From Mangifera indica (Eukaryota; Streptophyta; Magnoliopsida; Sapindales; Anacardiaceae), in contig NC_058145.1 of NCBI RefSeq assembly GCF_011075055.1, positions 14,629,894 through 14,693,893 on the forward strand: DNA of 64,000 bases. The letters are read 5' to 3'. Position 1 is the stretch's first letter. Every line of letters starts with the position of its first letter. Both the position numbers and the translations under genes were made by a program. The notes under the pieces are model-generated. The model was not told the origin of the DNA, did not search any database, and saw only the letters and a list, made by a program, of their open reading frames with translations. Shown here piece after piece: positions 23,473 through 35,026 of the stretch.

Positions 23473-24149
23473 GTTAATAATAATATTCTTCCAATAATTT
23501 ATTTTGTTCCCATTGTGGCAATGATTCAAATTTGGAAGGAAAAGCAAGAAGGTCTAGTTCAAGCAAATTCATAATATAAATAATTAATTCCATGCTTAAG
23601 TTACAAGCAATAGCTAAATTAATCTAACAAAATCTTGGAGAGGCATAATTAGTACTAGAATTTGATCTAGACCAATCACCTTTCTACACACATGGAAGTA
23701 AAGCTAAGTATAAACAATCACAGTTTGAAGAAATGTAAAGATTCATAAAATCTATATTCAAAAAGCTAGCTTCCATATGAACAAGCTGCTGTAAAGTTCA
23801 ATGGGGACCAAATTAAAATTACCTAATCCATGACCTTCTGGCACTCTATTTAAGCCAAAATCCGAATTGTTTTTTATGCCAATCATTGTTGGCATAATAG
23901 AGGAATAATTGGTAGAAGAAGGCATATTTTGTAGATGAGCACAACATTGAAAATGTCCTACTCTTTTTTTTTCCCCTGAAAGAGATTGTGGGTACACTAA
24001 CTAAGTGTCTCTCCTTCTCTCTTTAATAATTTAGATCTCCTCAATAATGCTGCCCATGAATTTTTAGCTATAATTGTTTGATTTATAATATTGATGATCT
24101 TTTGGTAAAGCCCTTTTTTGCTTCTATTAGTTTATGTTTGAATAAAGTT

Positions 24150-24308
24150 ATGAGTAATATTATATATATTCATTTGAAGTATATAAATGTGTACATATTT
24201 ATACGTGTTATTATATAATTAAATGTTATTTTATTTTTAATTCAAAATCATTCAATCACATAATAATTTATATATACCTAAAATAGATATATATAGTTTT
24301 ATTATAAA
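24150..24308. repeat. AT-rich hairpin MITE, copy 6
   Basis: GAGTAATATTATATATATTC at the left; core TTCAAAATCATTCAATCACA; right arm CCTAAAATAGATATATATAG followed by TTTTATTAT, as in other copies. Confidence 0.65.
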
Positions 24309-24844
24309 ATTATATGGAGAAACAAATATCATTAATTAATTATAAAATATGATTCGGTGATATAAATATTTATTTTTTATTTGTTTTAAAATAACTTAAT
24401 TATATATTATCATATTAGGTTGTACAAATAAGCTACTCGATTTGATTTGGGTAAGTGACTAAAAGGAAAGAATTTAAGTGTCTGTTTTATAGGTGAGTTA
24501 GGCAAATGTTCCAAAGCTCACTTAAAATTGGTAATGAAGGAGGAGAAGAAGAAGAAGGAGGAGGATAAACTAAAGATGAGACTGAATGTGTGTAAATTAA
24601 TTGGGGAGTCTTAGCAGAGAAAGAAGGAAATTTCTATTAATGGAAAGGAATCATGATGTGGCGTGGTTTTAGGTGATGACAGGGAATGGATGCTGACCCA
24701 TCAACAAAAGGAATAATACCAAACAAGTCCATCTCATTGACAAAGATTAATTTATTTAATACAAGTGGATTATTATTATAATGGTTTAGTTGAAATGGCA
24801 TGTATGAATAAATACTTGAAAAATTTATAAAAAATTAGAAAATT

Positions 24845-25010
24845 ATATATATAAATAATATATATAATTTTATACATAAATAATGATATGTTATTATATA
24901 ATTAATTATTATTTTATTTTTAATTTAAAATTATCTAATTATATAGTAATATGTTATTATTTATATATAAAATTATACATATTATTTATACATATAACAT
25001 TATTTTATAA
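24845..25010. repeat. AT-rich hairpin MITE, copy 7
   Basis: Diverged copy with very AT-rich arms (TATAATTTTATACATAAATA and TATTTATATATAAAATTATA) and core TAATTATTATTTTATTTTTA. Confidence 0.55.
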
Positions 25011-25564
25011 AAAATAAAATGAAATTAAAATCAACCCTACAATATCCTTTACCAATACTTTCTTTTTACTTTCTTTTGTGAAAGAAAACTTTGTCTCATC
25101 TTTTATTCATTGTTTTTTTTTTCTTTTTAAATTCCATTCAAGCTAAATTATTTTTTTATAAATAAACTAATTAGACTGAAAATATATGTTTTAATTATAG
25201 TAATTAGTCTTATAATCATTATATCAATTAAAGTTAAAGTACAACAAATTTTAAATCAATTTTCTTAAAAACATTTATAAACCCAAATCAAATTAGCTTA
25301 AAAATTGGTAAATTTTTAAATCAATTTAGTTTTAGTAAAGATTTGATTGAATTTAAAAAATTATCAAGTTAATTCAATTAGCTAATTTTAATCATTTTTA
25401 ACAAAAATTTTACTTTCTTCTTCATTCAAACAACCCTTTGAAATATCTTATGTTCAATGTTGAATTCATTGGTTTTAAGAATTAAAAACAAATAATTATT
25501 TCTTCTGTAACAAGTACCTGCATCTCCATAGAACAAACCAATCACAAAACACAGGCGGTTACAG

Positions 25565-25589
25565 GAGAGAGAGAGAGAGAGAGAGAGAG
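25565..25589 (+). repeat. (GA)n microsatellite in the TGA-gene leader region
   Basis: About 12 uninterrupted GA units about 650 bp before the start codon of the TGA-type bZIP gene. GA tracts are common in plant 5' UTRs. Any regulatory role is inference. Confidence 0.85.
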
Positions 25590-26218
25590 TGTGGAGTAGG
25601 TGTCAGTGATTCTAGTGGGTTCCTGCAAAAGACCCCACCTCTCTTTTTGTACAATTTCTGTTTTTTCACTTGATTTTATTTTTATTTTCCAGAACCCACA
25701 AACCAGCAGGCCCTGCAGCTCCCTGCAAGGACAAGATTTTGTTGTACTCTCATCAGTTTCATCTTTCTGATAAGATTTTTACTACGCAAAAGTAGTGTGT
25801 GTTGAATAAAAAGCCATTAAACTCTTGTTAGACACAGGTTTCTTCACTGAGAAGTAGGGAAGAGAAACGCTAGAGATAGAGACATCCATATGAAAGATCA
25901 AAAGTTGCCCAGATGAGATTGAGAGTTATGATTTATATCTGAGAAAAAGACATCTTCCTCTTCTTGTTTCTACTTGAAAATATATACTTTGACAACAAAG
26001 CTTTCATCTTTTCTCCTTCTTTGTCTCTCGCTTATGAGCTTGAACTCAGGTAAATGAATAAATACGATTTCTAGTTTGCTGATATTCTTTTTCGTTTGAT
26101 TCTTAGTGTAAAATCCATTTCGTTTTGCTTGTTTCAGTGTCTTTTTCTGTGGGGTGTCTTCTTTTTTTCTAGTTTCTGCTTTAATAAAGATGAAAATGGT
26201 GTGAAAAGAAACTCCTGC

Positions 26219-29200
26219 ATGGCGAACCACAGAATTGGAGAGACAGGCTTGTCTGACACAGGCCCTTCAAGTCACCATCACCATGTCCCTTATGTTGCTG
26301 CTCTTCATACCAGTTTCATGTATGCTCTTTAGATTTCAAGTTCTTTTTTTTTTTTTTTTAAATTGCTAACTGTGTTAATCTCCTTTGTTTTGAAACTTTG
26401 ATTTCCTTGCTGCAAATTTTTTTTTTTAACTTGTCTCAGCAATCAACAAGGGTCCACTTTTGATTTAGGAGAGCTGGAAGAAGCAATTGTGCTGCAAGGG
26501 CTTAAGATTAGAAATGATGAAGCAAAAGCACGTATGATATCCTCTCTCTCTCTATTACCCCTTCTCCCTTTATGACGTTTGATGAACATAACCAACAGCC
26601 TAAAAGCACCGAGAGAGAAAGGAAAAAAAAAGTGAGAGAGAGAGAAAGAAAGGTTTTTGAATTTGTCTAAAGGTGGTATAAGAGAGAGCTTACTGTTTCC
26701 GATAGAGTAATGATTCTGAGGCAAGAGACTTGAATGGTGTGAGGACACAAACATAGAAACTTGACCTGTCTCATTATCTGATTTTACTGACTCCATAACT
26801 GCAAAAAAGAAAAGGGAAGTTAGGTCCCTTCCCCCTTTGATGTTGTGTATTTTAAAAATCTTTTGAAGTCTTTGGTTTAGGTTGATCCTCTTGAGATTTC
26901 GCTTTTGTGATTTTCTTGCAGCTTTATTCACTTCTGCAGGAAGACCAGCAGCAACTCTGGAGATGTTCCCTTCTTGGCCAATGAGGTTCCAGCAAACCCC
27001 CAGAGTAGGTTCTCAGCTTTCTTTATTTATGTTTGACCATTTCTTTAAGTGCAATATTTCACTTGGGATAAGTTTACCAAGTTGATTATGATTATGATTA
27101 TATTGTTTGATGCCCATTTGAGGTTTTTTGTTGATGGAGTTGTTGATTAATCCTCAGGGAAGTGCAAAGTCTGGAGGGGAGACAACAGATTCAGGATCAG
27201 CACTTAACACTTTTTCAAGCAAGGCTGAGACTCAGCTGGAGCCAGAATCTCCTATTAGTAAAAAGGCATCTTCTTCGGATCAACTCAGGCTTCAACAGCA
27301 GCATCAACAAGTAGATATGTCAAATGATACTTCAAGAGCAGGGCCATTACAGAATCAATCACCTGCCAAACAGCCTCAGGAAAAGGTCCTAAATTTGCAT
27401 TAAACTCATTAATTTATCTGCAACTTCTTCTTTCTCCATTTCTTGCCCATATCCCAAGAACTCAGGAAAAGTGGATATCTTTATTGTTATTATTACCGTT
27501 TCTGATATATCTATCCTTTTACATATCTTCTTCAAAAGAAACAAAATACTGATCCGAACAACCAGCAGAAAATCAAAGGACAGCATAGTTTTTCCACTCT
27601 TTCAAGGATTTCCTGAGCAATGTCTGACATGGAGAGTTGTACACAGGGAATAAGCAAAGAGAGAGAATCTCTACAGTTTTTTTTAATGCCCTTTCTCATT
27701 ATTATTATCACTTTTCTTTACTCAATCCCTATAACTGCCAGATAAACTTGATGTTTTTAGCCTTAAAATCAGTTTTGGAACTTTAAACCATTGCCACACA
27801 AACAACCAAAAACAATTAAAGATAATTATGAAGGATTTGGCTTTTCTGCTATCTGTATAATTTGTCATAATTACCTGCTTCAATATCAGAACTTACATCA
27901 CTCCCACTCTTTGATATCTGTAATACAACCCAAAGCGCTAAATCCTTCAATTTCTTGAAAGACAACTAAAGTTTTAAATAAACTTTTCTTCTCTGTTTGA
28001 GTTGATACTTACTTGCTATCCCATTTTAGATTCAACATTATTTATATATAATATTATAATATTATTCTGAATGCTGCAGAGAAAGGGTGCTGGTTCAACT
28101 TCAGACAAACCACAAGATGCTAAGGTACTTAAGAAAGCTCACCTTTTTATTTATTTTATTTTTTTGGGTTCCTCTAAAATTTCAGCCTTCTCTTTTTCAA
28201 AGTTTATTTTATTTCTTTTTATAAACCAACTGGCCTTAAAATTTTGAGCTAATTGGATTCAGACACTGAGACGTCTAGCCCAGAATAGAGAAGCAGCAAG
28301 AAAGAGCCGTGTGAGAAAAAAAGTATGACTTAAACTCACCATTCAATATTTTATCATGTTTATAATCTATTTATCTGTTATAATGTTTATTTGTCTTTTA
28401 TGAACAGGCTTATGTGCAACAGCTAGAATCTAGTAGGATAAAGCTCACCCAACTAGAACAAGAGCTTCAAAGAGCTCGCTCTCAGGTTTTACTTCTGTTG
28501 AACATTGAAAAATATACAAGTTAAACTTCAATTATGATCTATAATCAATGACTGATTCTGGGTTTTCTGGCTTTTTACTATTGACTAACTCTAGGGACTA
28601 TTTTTGGGAGGGTGTACTGCTACTGCTGGAAACATTAGTTCTGGTAAGTTATATGGAAATTATTATTTTTAGTTGTTTTCCATAACACCTGTAATATATA
28701 AGCCATCTATGAAAAATAAACAAGATAGGCCACTCAAGGATTATTCAAATGTTTGTTTGTCCCCCATGAAATCAATAGAAAATTGTATGAAGATACAGTT
28801 GTCTGCCCCTGGTTATTGATTTTCTCAAGTTGAATATTGACTTACTAATGAATAATCTGAGTTTTACCATTTCTTTTCTTACTTGGAGAAATGTTTAGTC
28901 AAGTTTGGCATAAATTGGATTTCCATTTGTCTGACTTTTTCTGGATTTGACTAATTTCTTTGTCCTTAATCTTTTTTCAATTGCTTAAGCTATGCACTAT
29001 ATTTATCAGAAGATTGACTATAGTTAATCCAATAAGAAAAATTTTCCCACTATAAATATTTTAGCAAAATAAATTGACATGTAGTCCCTTATAGCATAAC
29101 TGCAATACTATGGGCAATGTTATGTGTATATACTTTTGTGTATCTTTAATTTAAAATCATCTAATTACAAGATAACACTTTATCTATATATTCAATTATA

Positions 29201-30967
29201 TACTTAAAAGTACCTACAAGAATAGTTTTATTATAATATTAATGTGTTTTATAAGCCACTTGTTCAAGTCCTACTAATTTTTTCAGACCAATTTGGACCA
29301 AACCTAGAGTAGCTCTTGCTAATATATTGTTATCTTTCTTTTTCCAATTATGGTTGTTTGTTCAGGGGCTGCAATTTTTGATATGGAATATGCAAGGTGG
29401 TTGGAGAATGATCTGGGGCACATGTCAGAGCTCCGAACTGGATTGAATGCACATTTATCTGACAGCGATCTTCGGATTATTGTCGATGGATACATTTCAC
29501 ATTATGATGAATTTTTCCGACTAAAAGGTGTTGCTGCAAAGTCTGATGTGTTGCACTTGACTACCGGAATGTGGGCAACCGCAGCTGAGCGTTGCTTCTT
29601 CTGGATGGGCGGTTTTAAACCCTCTGACCTCATTAAGGTTTGAATATTAAAACGCATTTGTGTTCTACACTTAAAAAAGTTAAAATTAAATTAGAGTAAA
29701 ATAAAAAATTGGTTAGAAATAATAATACTTAAAAATGATTCATGCAAAAATTTAAAAGTTATATTAATATTTTTGTTGCTAGCGTCGTAATGACTCTAAA
29801 TATGAAGATATAAGGGTAATTCAGTAATTTTATTGATGTTGGAAAAAGGAAATTGCCAAGGAGGTTAGGTTAGTTGACCAAATCCTTAAAAGGAAACAGT
29901 TTTCTTCTTGGATTCTTTTTCGAAGTTCTTTTTAACCTTGGTAACTAACTTACTGTATATGTTTTCACTTTGTGTGAATCAGATGTTAATGTCACAATTG
30001 GACCCATTAACAGAACACCAAGTGATGGGTATTTACAGCCTGCAGCACTCGTCACAGCAGGCAGAAGAGGCTCTCTCCCAGGGCCTGGAACAGCTCCAAC
30101 AGTCTCTTACCGAAACCATTGCCGCCGGGCCTGTCATAGACGGTATGCAACAAATGGTTGTTGCTGTGGGCAAGATGGCAAACCTTGAAGGCTTCGTTCG
30201 CCAGGTAAAACCAATATCCCTACATCACTTACATACCATGGCATGCCATTCTAGAGATGTAGGGCTTTATTTCTTCCAAGTAAAGGTTAACACTTTGTGA
30301 AAATGAGATCACCTATAGTGCCCTGGTGTGAAGGCTGAAATGAAACGAGGGCTAAACTGACACGAGTAATATTATACATACAAACTTAAATAATTATATT
30401 GTCTAATCATAAACTATCATCTCAATTTATATAAATTAGTTAGATTCATTTGTCCATATAATTTTATTCTCCCCTAAATTTATTGTAGTAGTCGGTAAAA
30501 CTTGATTGTATGTCAATTTTCAAGCTAAGACTTTTCAATTATTCAAGTTTCTAGATTGTGTCTTGACCTATCCACACATGTCCAAATTATTCATCAATGA
30601 AGAAGTTGGGATAAATCTTATTAGGGTTTGCTTACATCATTTTTGCAACATATATTCATAACTTCTTTGTCTACATATAGGGAAATTTTAATATAAAAAC
30701 TTTATAAATATTTGAAATAAAATATATATGCACCAAAATGATATATTATTATGTAATTAGAATCATTTAGATATTTAAAACTTGATGTATATAATCTTAT
30801 TCATAAAATATCTGTCCTCAAAAGTCTCGATGATCATTAATATTTTTTTTGACCATGGATGATACGTGGATGGGCCATCCTTATCATGCCTTGGTCAATT
30901 TTGAGACAAGACATGCAAAATGGTCAATCATCTTTATCGCGGTGAATATATATTACTTGAATAATAT

Positions 30968-31025
<58 letters not shown>

Positions 31026-31915
31026 ATCATATGATTGAGTATTATTTTATCTTTAATTTAAAATCATTCAATCACATGATGACAAATATAAATATGTATA
31101 TATTTGTATATTTAAAATAGATACATGTAATATTATTAATATTGCAAGAGTTGAATACTATGACCTTTGATGTGGGTTTTTCATCTGACAGGGTTTCTAT
31201 CAAAAGGTGGCTTGAAAATAATGTATATGTGTTGAAAACCCTAGCAAGACCTGTCAATTGGAAAATAATTAATTATTTTTTAAAGAAGACACATGTCATT
31301 CGTCTATGGTGGTTGTGGTTTATTAGTTATTTAATTAAATTTAAACATAAATCGTGTCCTCTTTCGGTTTGCATGATTTTGTGGAATTAATTTACTTGTA
31401 CATGTTTTTGATTTGCAGGCTGATAATCTAAGGCAGCAAACCCTTCACCGGCTACGACAGATATTGACTGTCCGACAAGCAGCGCGGTGTTTTCTTGTGA
31501 TCGGAGAATATTATGGACGACTACGAGCTCTTAGTTCGCTTTGGACTTCTCGTCCTCGAGAGTAATATCTATCACTTTTATTAATTCTTCACATTTTGAA
31601 TCCCAAGATCTGGAAAATGATCGATTAAGAGAGGAAAAGTTGAATAAGTAAAGGCTTAACGTAACTTTGGGAACAAGAAAGCAATTTCCATGTCACTATC
31701 TATATTCATCATATCATTGTCTTTCTTCTGAATCAGTATAATTTACTATCTTGCTCACTAAACTTGCTGGAAAAAAACTGATGATCAGGACGGCGATATG
31801 CGATCAAGAGAACAACTCGTGCCAGACGACGACAGACTTGCAGATGGTTCAATCTTCACAGCATCATCATTTCGCAAACTATTCAGCAAATGCAAGAAGT
31901 TATCGGCCCTTATAA
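26219..31915 (+). CDS. TGA9: TGA-class bZIP transcription factor, TGA9-like
   Basis: Twelve coding exons: 26219-26319, 26440-26531, 26922-27004, 27158-27385, 28080-28124, 28263-28322, 28408-28485, 28595-28643, 29366-29637, 29983-30204, 31419-31561, 31789-31915. All phases join and give 499 aa. The long N-terminus starts MANHRIGETGLSDTGPSS and contains FDLGELEEAIVLQG and LEMFPSWPMRFQQ, which mark the TGA9/TGA10 clade. The basic region RRLAQNREAARKSRVRKK (about 184-203) leads into the zipper YVQQLESSRIKLTQLEQEL. The DOG1 domain (from about 246) includes HLSDSDLRIIVDGYISHYDE, IYSLQHSSQQAEEALSQG and RQAARCFLVIGEYYGRLRAL. Clade members bind TGACG sites, interact with CC-type glutaredoxins (ROXY1/2) and act in anther development. 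An untranslated first exon ending CTCAG|GTAAATG near 26048 is likely. Nothing in the frame is broken. Confidence 0.94.
29111..29235. repeat. AT-rich hairpin MITE, copy 8 (intron 8 of the TGA gene)
   Basis: CAATGTTATGTGTATATAC at the left; TTTAATTTAAAATCATCTAA core; TACTTAAAAGTACCTACAAG right arm. It lies within the 722-nt intron between exons 8 and 9. Confidence 0.55.
30960..31138. repeat. AT-rich hairpin MITE, copy 9, with (TA)n expansion (intron 10 of the TGA gene)
   Basis: A canonical core (CATATGATTGAGTATTATTT and AAAATCATTCAATCACATGA) and right arm (TTTAAAATAGATACATGTAA). The left arm has expanded into about 24 TA units at 30974-31022. It lies in the 1.2-kb intron between exons 10 and 11. 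Confidence 0.7.
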
Positions 31916-32299
31916 CAGATCGACTGATAGATTATTGCTGCAGTTCTTTCCTTCTTTAATGTAAGATGTTAGTGAGCGAGGCTGTTGGTGTTGGGTTGGG
32001 TATATCCATCATCCATATATCGTCAAGCTTCTTTTCAGAGAAGATAGCAACTTTTTTTTTTACTGATCTAGTTTGAAAATATTTATGTTATATAATTATA
32101 TTTATCTTGTAAATGTTTATCATTTATCTTTAATTATGTTGATGAAGAAAGGAGGCTTCTGCTTGGTTCACTATCTTAATTAATAGGAGAACAAAGAAAA
32201 AGTCTTGAGATATACATAATATATATATAATCCTATATAAGCATTGGCTCTTGAATCAACAATGTCAAAGGGTGGATATCTATAGAGAAAACAATGCAA

Positions 32300-32468
32300 T
32301 AAAACTATATGTATCTATTTTGGGTATATAAATATATACATACTTATATATATCATTAAACGATAAAGTGATTTTGAATCAAGAATAAAGTAATACTCAA
32401 TCATATGATAACACATATAAGTGTATATATAATTGTGTACTTAAAATAGGTACATATGATATTGCTCA
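32300..32468. repeat. AT-rich hairpin MITE, copy 10
   Basis: Best case for terminal inverted repeats. The left arm ATATGTATCTATTTTGGGTA mirrors a right arm of TACTTAAAATAGGTACATAT, around a core in inverted orientation (TTTTGAATCAAGAATAAAGT). Confidence 0.65.
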
Positions 32469-32509
32469 AAACAATATAATGTACGCACATTTTTCAACTG
32501 TTTTCCAAT

Positions 32510-32650
32510 TCTTAGTATTTAATTGAAATACTGTATTATTATGTGATTGAATAATACTTTATTTTTAATTCAAAATCATTCAATCACATGATGATATATT
32601 ATTTAAATATTCAATTGAATATTTAAAAATTCAGTACACATAGTTTTATC
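32510..32650. repeat. AT-rich hairpin MITE, copy 11
   Basis: ATGTGATTGAATAATACTTT and TTCAAAATCATTCAATCACA form the central hairpin. It lies 40 bp from copy 10. Confidence 0.6.
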
Positions 32651-32803
32651 TTTATATATAATATAAAGAATGCATGTATAATGCAGCATAAAAAGTATAA
32701 AATAGAAATAAAATGGTGGAGGGATGTTGCTCTTAGTTGAAATGAAGTGGTTATGAAGAAGAGTGTTATAATGTAGAAGAGACAACATGAGGTATAAATA
32801 ATA

Positions 32804-33370
32804 GGCCAAAAGACTTATTCCCACCCAAGGTTTAGTGCATCCCCCAACTTCTATCCGTTAAGTTTTGAAGATTTAAATATTTACAAATCTGTTAAATTTT
32901 ACTATTATTATCAAGGATAAAAATGTTATTTTAAAAAAGAATAATTTATTAATTTTTCTATCTTAGTTTTGAAAACTAACAATTTTTCATAAAACTTAAT
33001 TTTAAAAAGTTACTTTTTTATCTCTACCATTTAGAGCTTTTATATTTTAAGATTAACAATTGCCCTCTCAAAGTTCAAAAACATTTCACTTACATTCCAA
33101 AATTGTATTATCTCTTTTCAACAATTCATTCCAACACGTCATTAATTATAAAATATGGAAAACATAATTGGTAGAGGTGAAAAAGTAACTTTTTAAAACT
33201 AAATTTGAGAGAAATTATTAGTTTTCAAAACTAAGATTAAAAAAATAAATAAATTATTCTTTTTTTTATAAATAAAATCTATAAATAACATTTTAACTTT
33301 TGACAATAACAATAAAATAAGTGGGATTTTACTGTGCACTAAACCTCGGGTGGGAATAAGTCTTTTGCCT
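32804..33370. mobile_element. Foldback MITE of the GGCC family, 567 bp
   Basis: The left end GGCCAAAAGACTTATTCCCA is inverted at the right end (GGGTGGGAATAAGTCTTTTGCCT, given here only as a landmark of the last 23 bases). Flanks are 32796-32803 AAATAATA and 33371-33378 AAATACTA, an 8-bp duplication with one mismatch. No coding capacity. Confidence 0.75.
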
Positions 33371-35026
33371 AAATACTATACGATAAATAAAGTAGATGTA
33401 TGGATTGAACGAAATTTGTTGTGGAAGGGAAAGAAAAGTTGGGGAAATATATTTATGCAAAGCTCTTTTCATTTATATGAAGTGGCAGTGAATGTTTATT
33501 CTAATGGAGAAAAAAGACAAAGATAAATGGAGAGATAGATCAATTAAAAATATAATTTTTTTATATAAATATAATTTTTATAAATGAACCCAGTTAGTAG
33601 AAAAGAGTCACTATAACAAATATTTAATTTAAAGATTAATTTTTAATATTTTTAAATAAAAATTTCAATTATAATGATTATAAAAAAAGAAAAATATACA
33701 AGTTGGACATAATATTATATAATAGCAATTATGCATGGTCCTTGTTCATTTTAGAGTTGTATATTTACAAGAGCATGATTAACTAATTTTATTATTTGTA
33801 ATTAAGATCAATTAACAATGGTTATCCTTTAATCTTAATCAACACATGTGCGTGTGTACACACACACATATAATTATACAAGTGAATTAGATTTTTATTT
33901 GAAACTGAATTAATCATATTGAAAAGAATAAATTTCTAATTCAGTGATCGACTCTATAACTGTTTAATTAAGTAACAAATTTAATTTTAATATATCATTA
34001 AAGACAACTTAAATTTATATTTTTTTAATGGTAAAATCTCTGTTTTTATCAAACCAACTTCTCTTTGGGTCTTAAAATTTCATCGGATTGCATTGGTAGA
34101 GACAAAGATCAGTAGTCCTCCTATCACAAGACAAAAACTGGTTCTTAAATTTTTGCATCTCTCTTTAATACAGGATAAAAGAACGTACGTAGCATCATGC
34201 TCCTGCGGTTCAAAAATTTATTACTATATAAATTAATCAACCTTACTGGGTCCATTAATATAAAAATTAGGGTTTGGACAAAATTATAATTATATCCGTC
34301 TTTATCAGGTGCATTATTGGCAATTAAATATATAATCCTTTAATTATTTTAATGTATTCTTCTTTTTAGATTAGCTTTTATTCCAAATAATATTCTATAA
34401 TGCTGCTTTCGTCTTTACTTATCAGTAAAAGTTTGTTTATATATGTTCCACCGCATATCATCATCTCTGGAGGCGTGCAATAATTATTAAAAAAAACAAT
34501 AGTAATAATATCCATCATTATTATATCATGTGAGTTTAAACCCAGATACTTTGTAGACACTTGAGTCAGTATTTTAAATTTGTTATGATAGGTGGATATT
34601 TGGATTTTTTAAACTTTGTGGGTGAAATAGTCATACACCAAACTTTGAATGGGAATCAGATATTTCGCCTAAAAAAAATCTATAAATATTAGGGTTAGTT
34701 TGGCCATCATTTTCCACCAATAAAATAGCAGGGGGCAGATAATTAAAATGGGAACAAATCAATCATTCTCAACTGAATACATCATCTATGATCAGACTAT
34801 GGGTTTAGTCACAGAAATATAAATTGATCTGTTCTGTTGCATAGCTGCATTGGTCCTCCCAGTCGACATACGCAAATCATTTAACAAAGTAATACGCAAC
34901 TCAAGGATTCATTATGACTATGAATTTCATGAGATCACAGCAATAATAAAATTCATTCAAGCACTTTGTATACCTAAGAATCAATTTATACCAGAAAATT
35001 GCAGTAATAAAGACATGATATTTTCT

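Larger units (their letters stand above)
21156..25560. other. Intergenic, repeat-rich, with possible 3' UTR of the F-box relic
   Basis: 21.16-22.6 kb may hold the former 3' UTR of the relic. From 22.9 kb on it is mainly AT-rich MITE copies (listed separately). A minus-strand ORF at 23758-23997 follows a good acceptor-like TTTCAG but matches nothing I know. The last kilobase is promoter sequence for the TGA-type gene. Confidence 0.5.
31916..35026. other. Intergenic between convergent TGA9-like gene and the At5g22450-type pseudogene
   Basis: TGA9 3' UTR, then two hairpin MITE copies, a GGCC-family foldback at 32.80-33.37 kb, and AT-rich sequence. An orphan foldback end (GGGTGAAATAGTCATACACC ... 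TTTCGCCT) is at about 34.57-34.67 kb. No gene seen. Confidence 0.6.

Noticed and set aside
23758..23997. Minus-strand 79-codon ORF preceded by an acceptor-like TTTCAG
   Set aside because: No family recognised and no upstream exon found; not enough for a gene call.
26443..26931. Minus-strand 162-codon ORF across TGA9 exons 2 and 3
   Set aside because: Antisense shadow of exons and introns of the TGA gene.
29970..30188. 72-codon ORF in a second frame of TGA9 exon 10
   Set aside because: Out-of-frame shadow of the DOG1-domain exon.
30974..31022. (TA)n tract as an origin or scaffold-attachment site
   Set aside because: It is a microsatellite expansion in the arm of a hairpin MITE; nothing else supports a special role.
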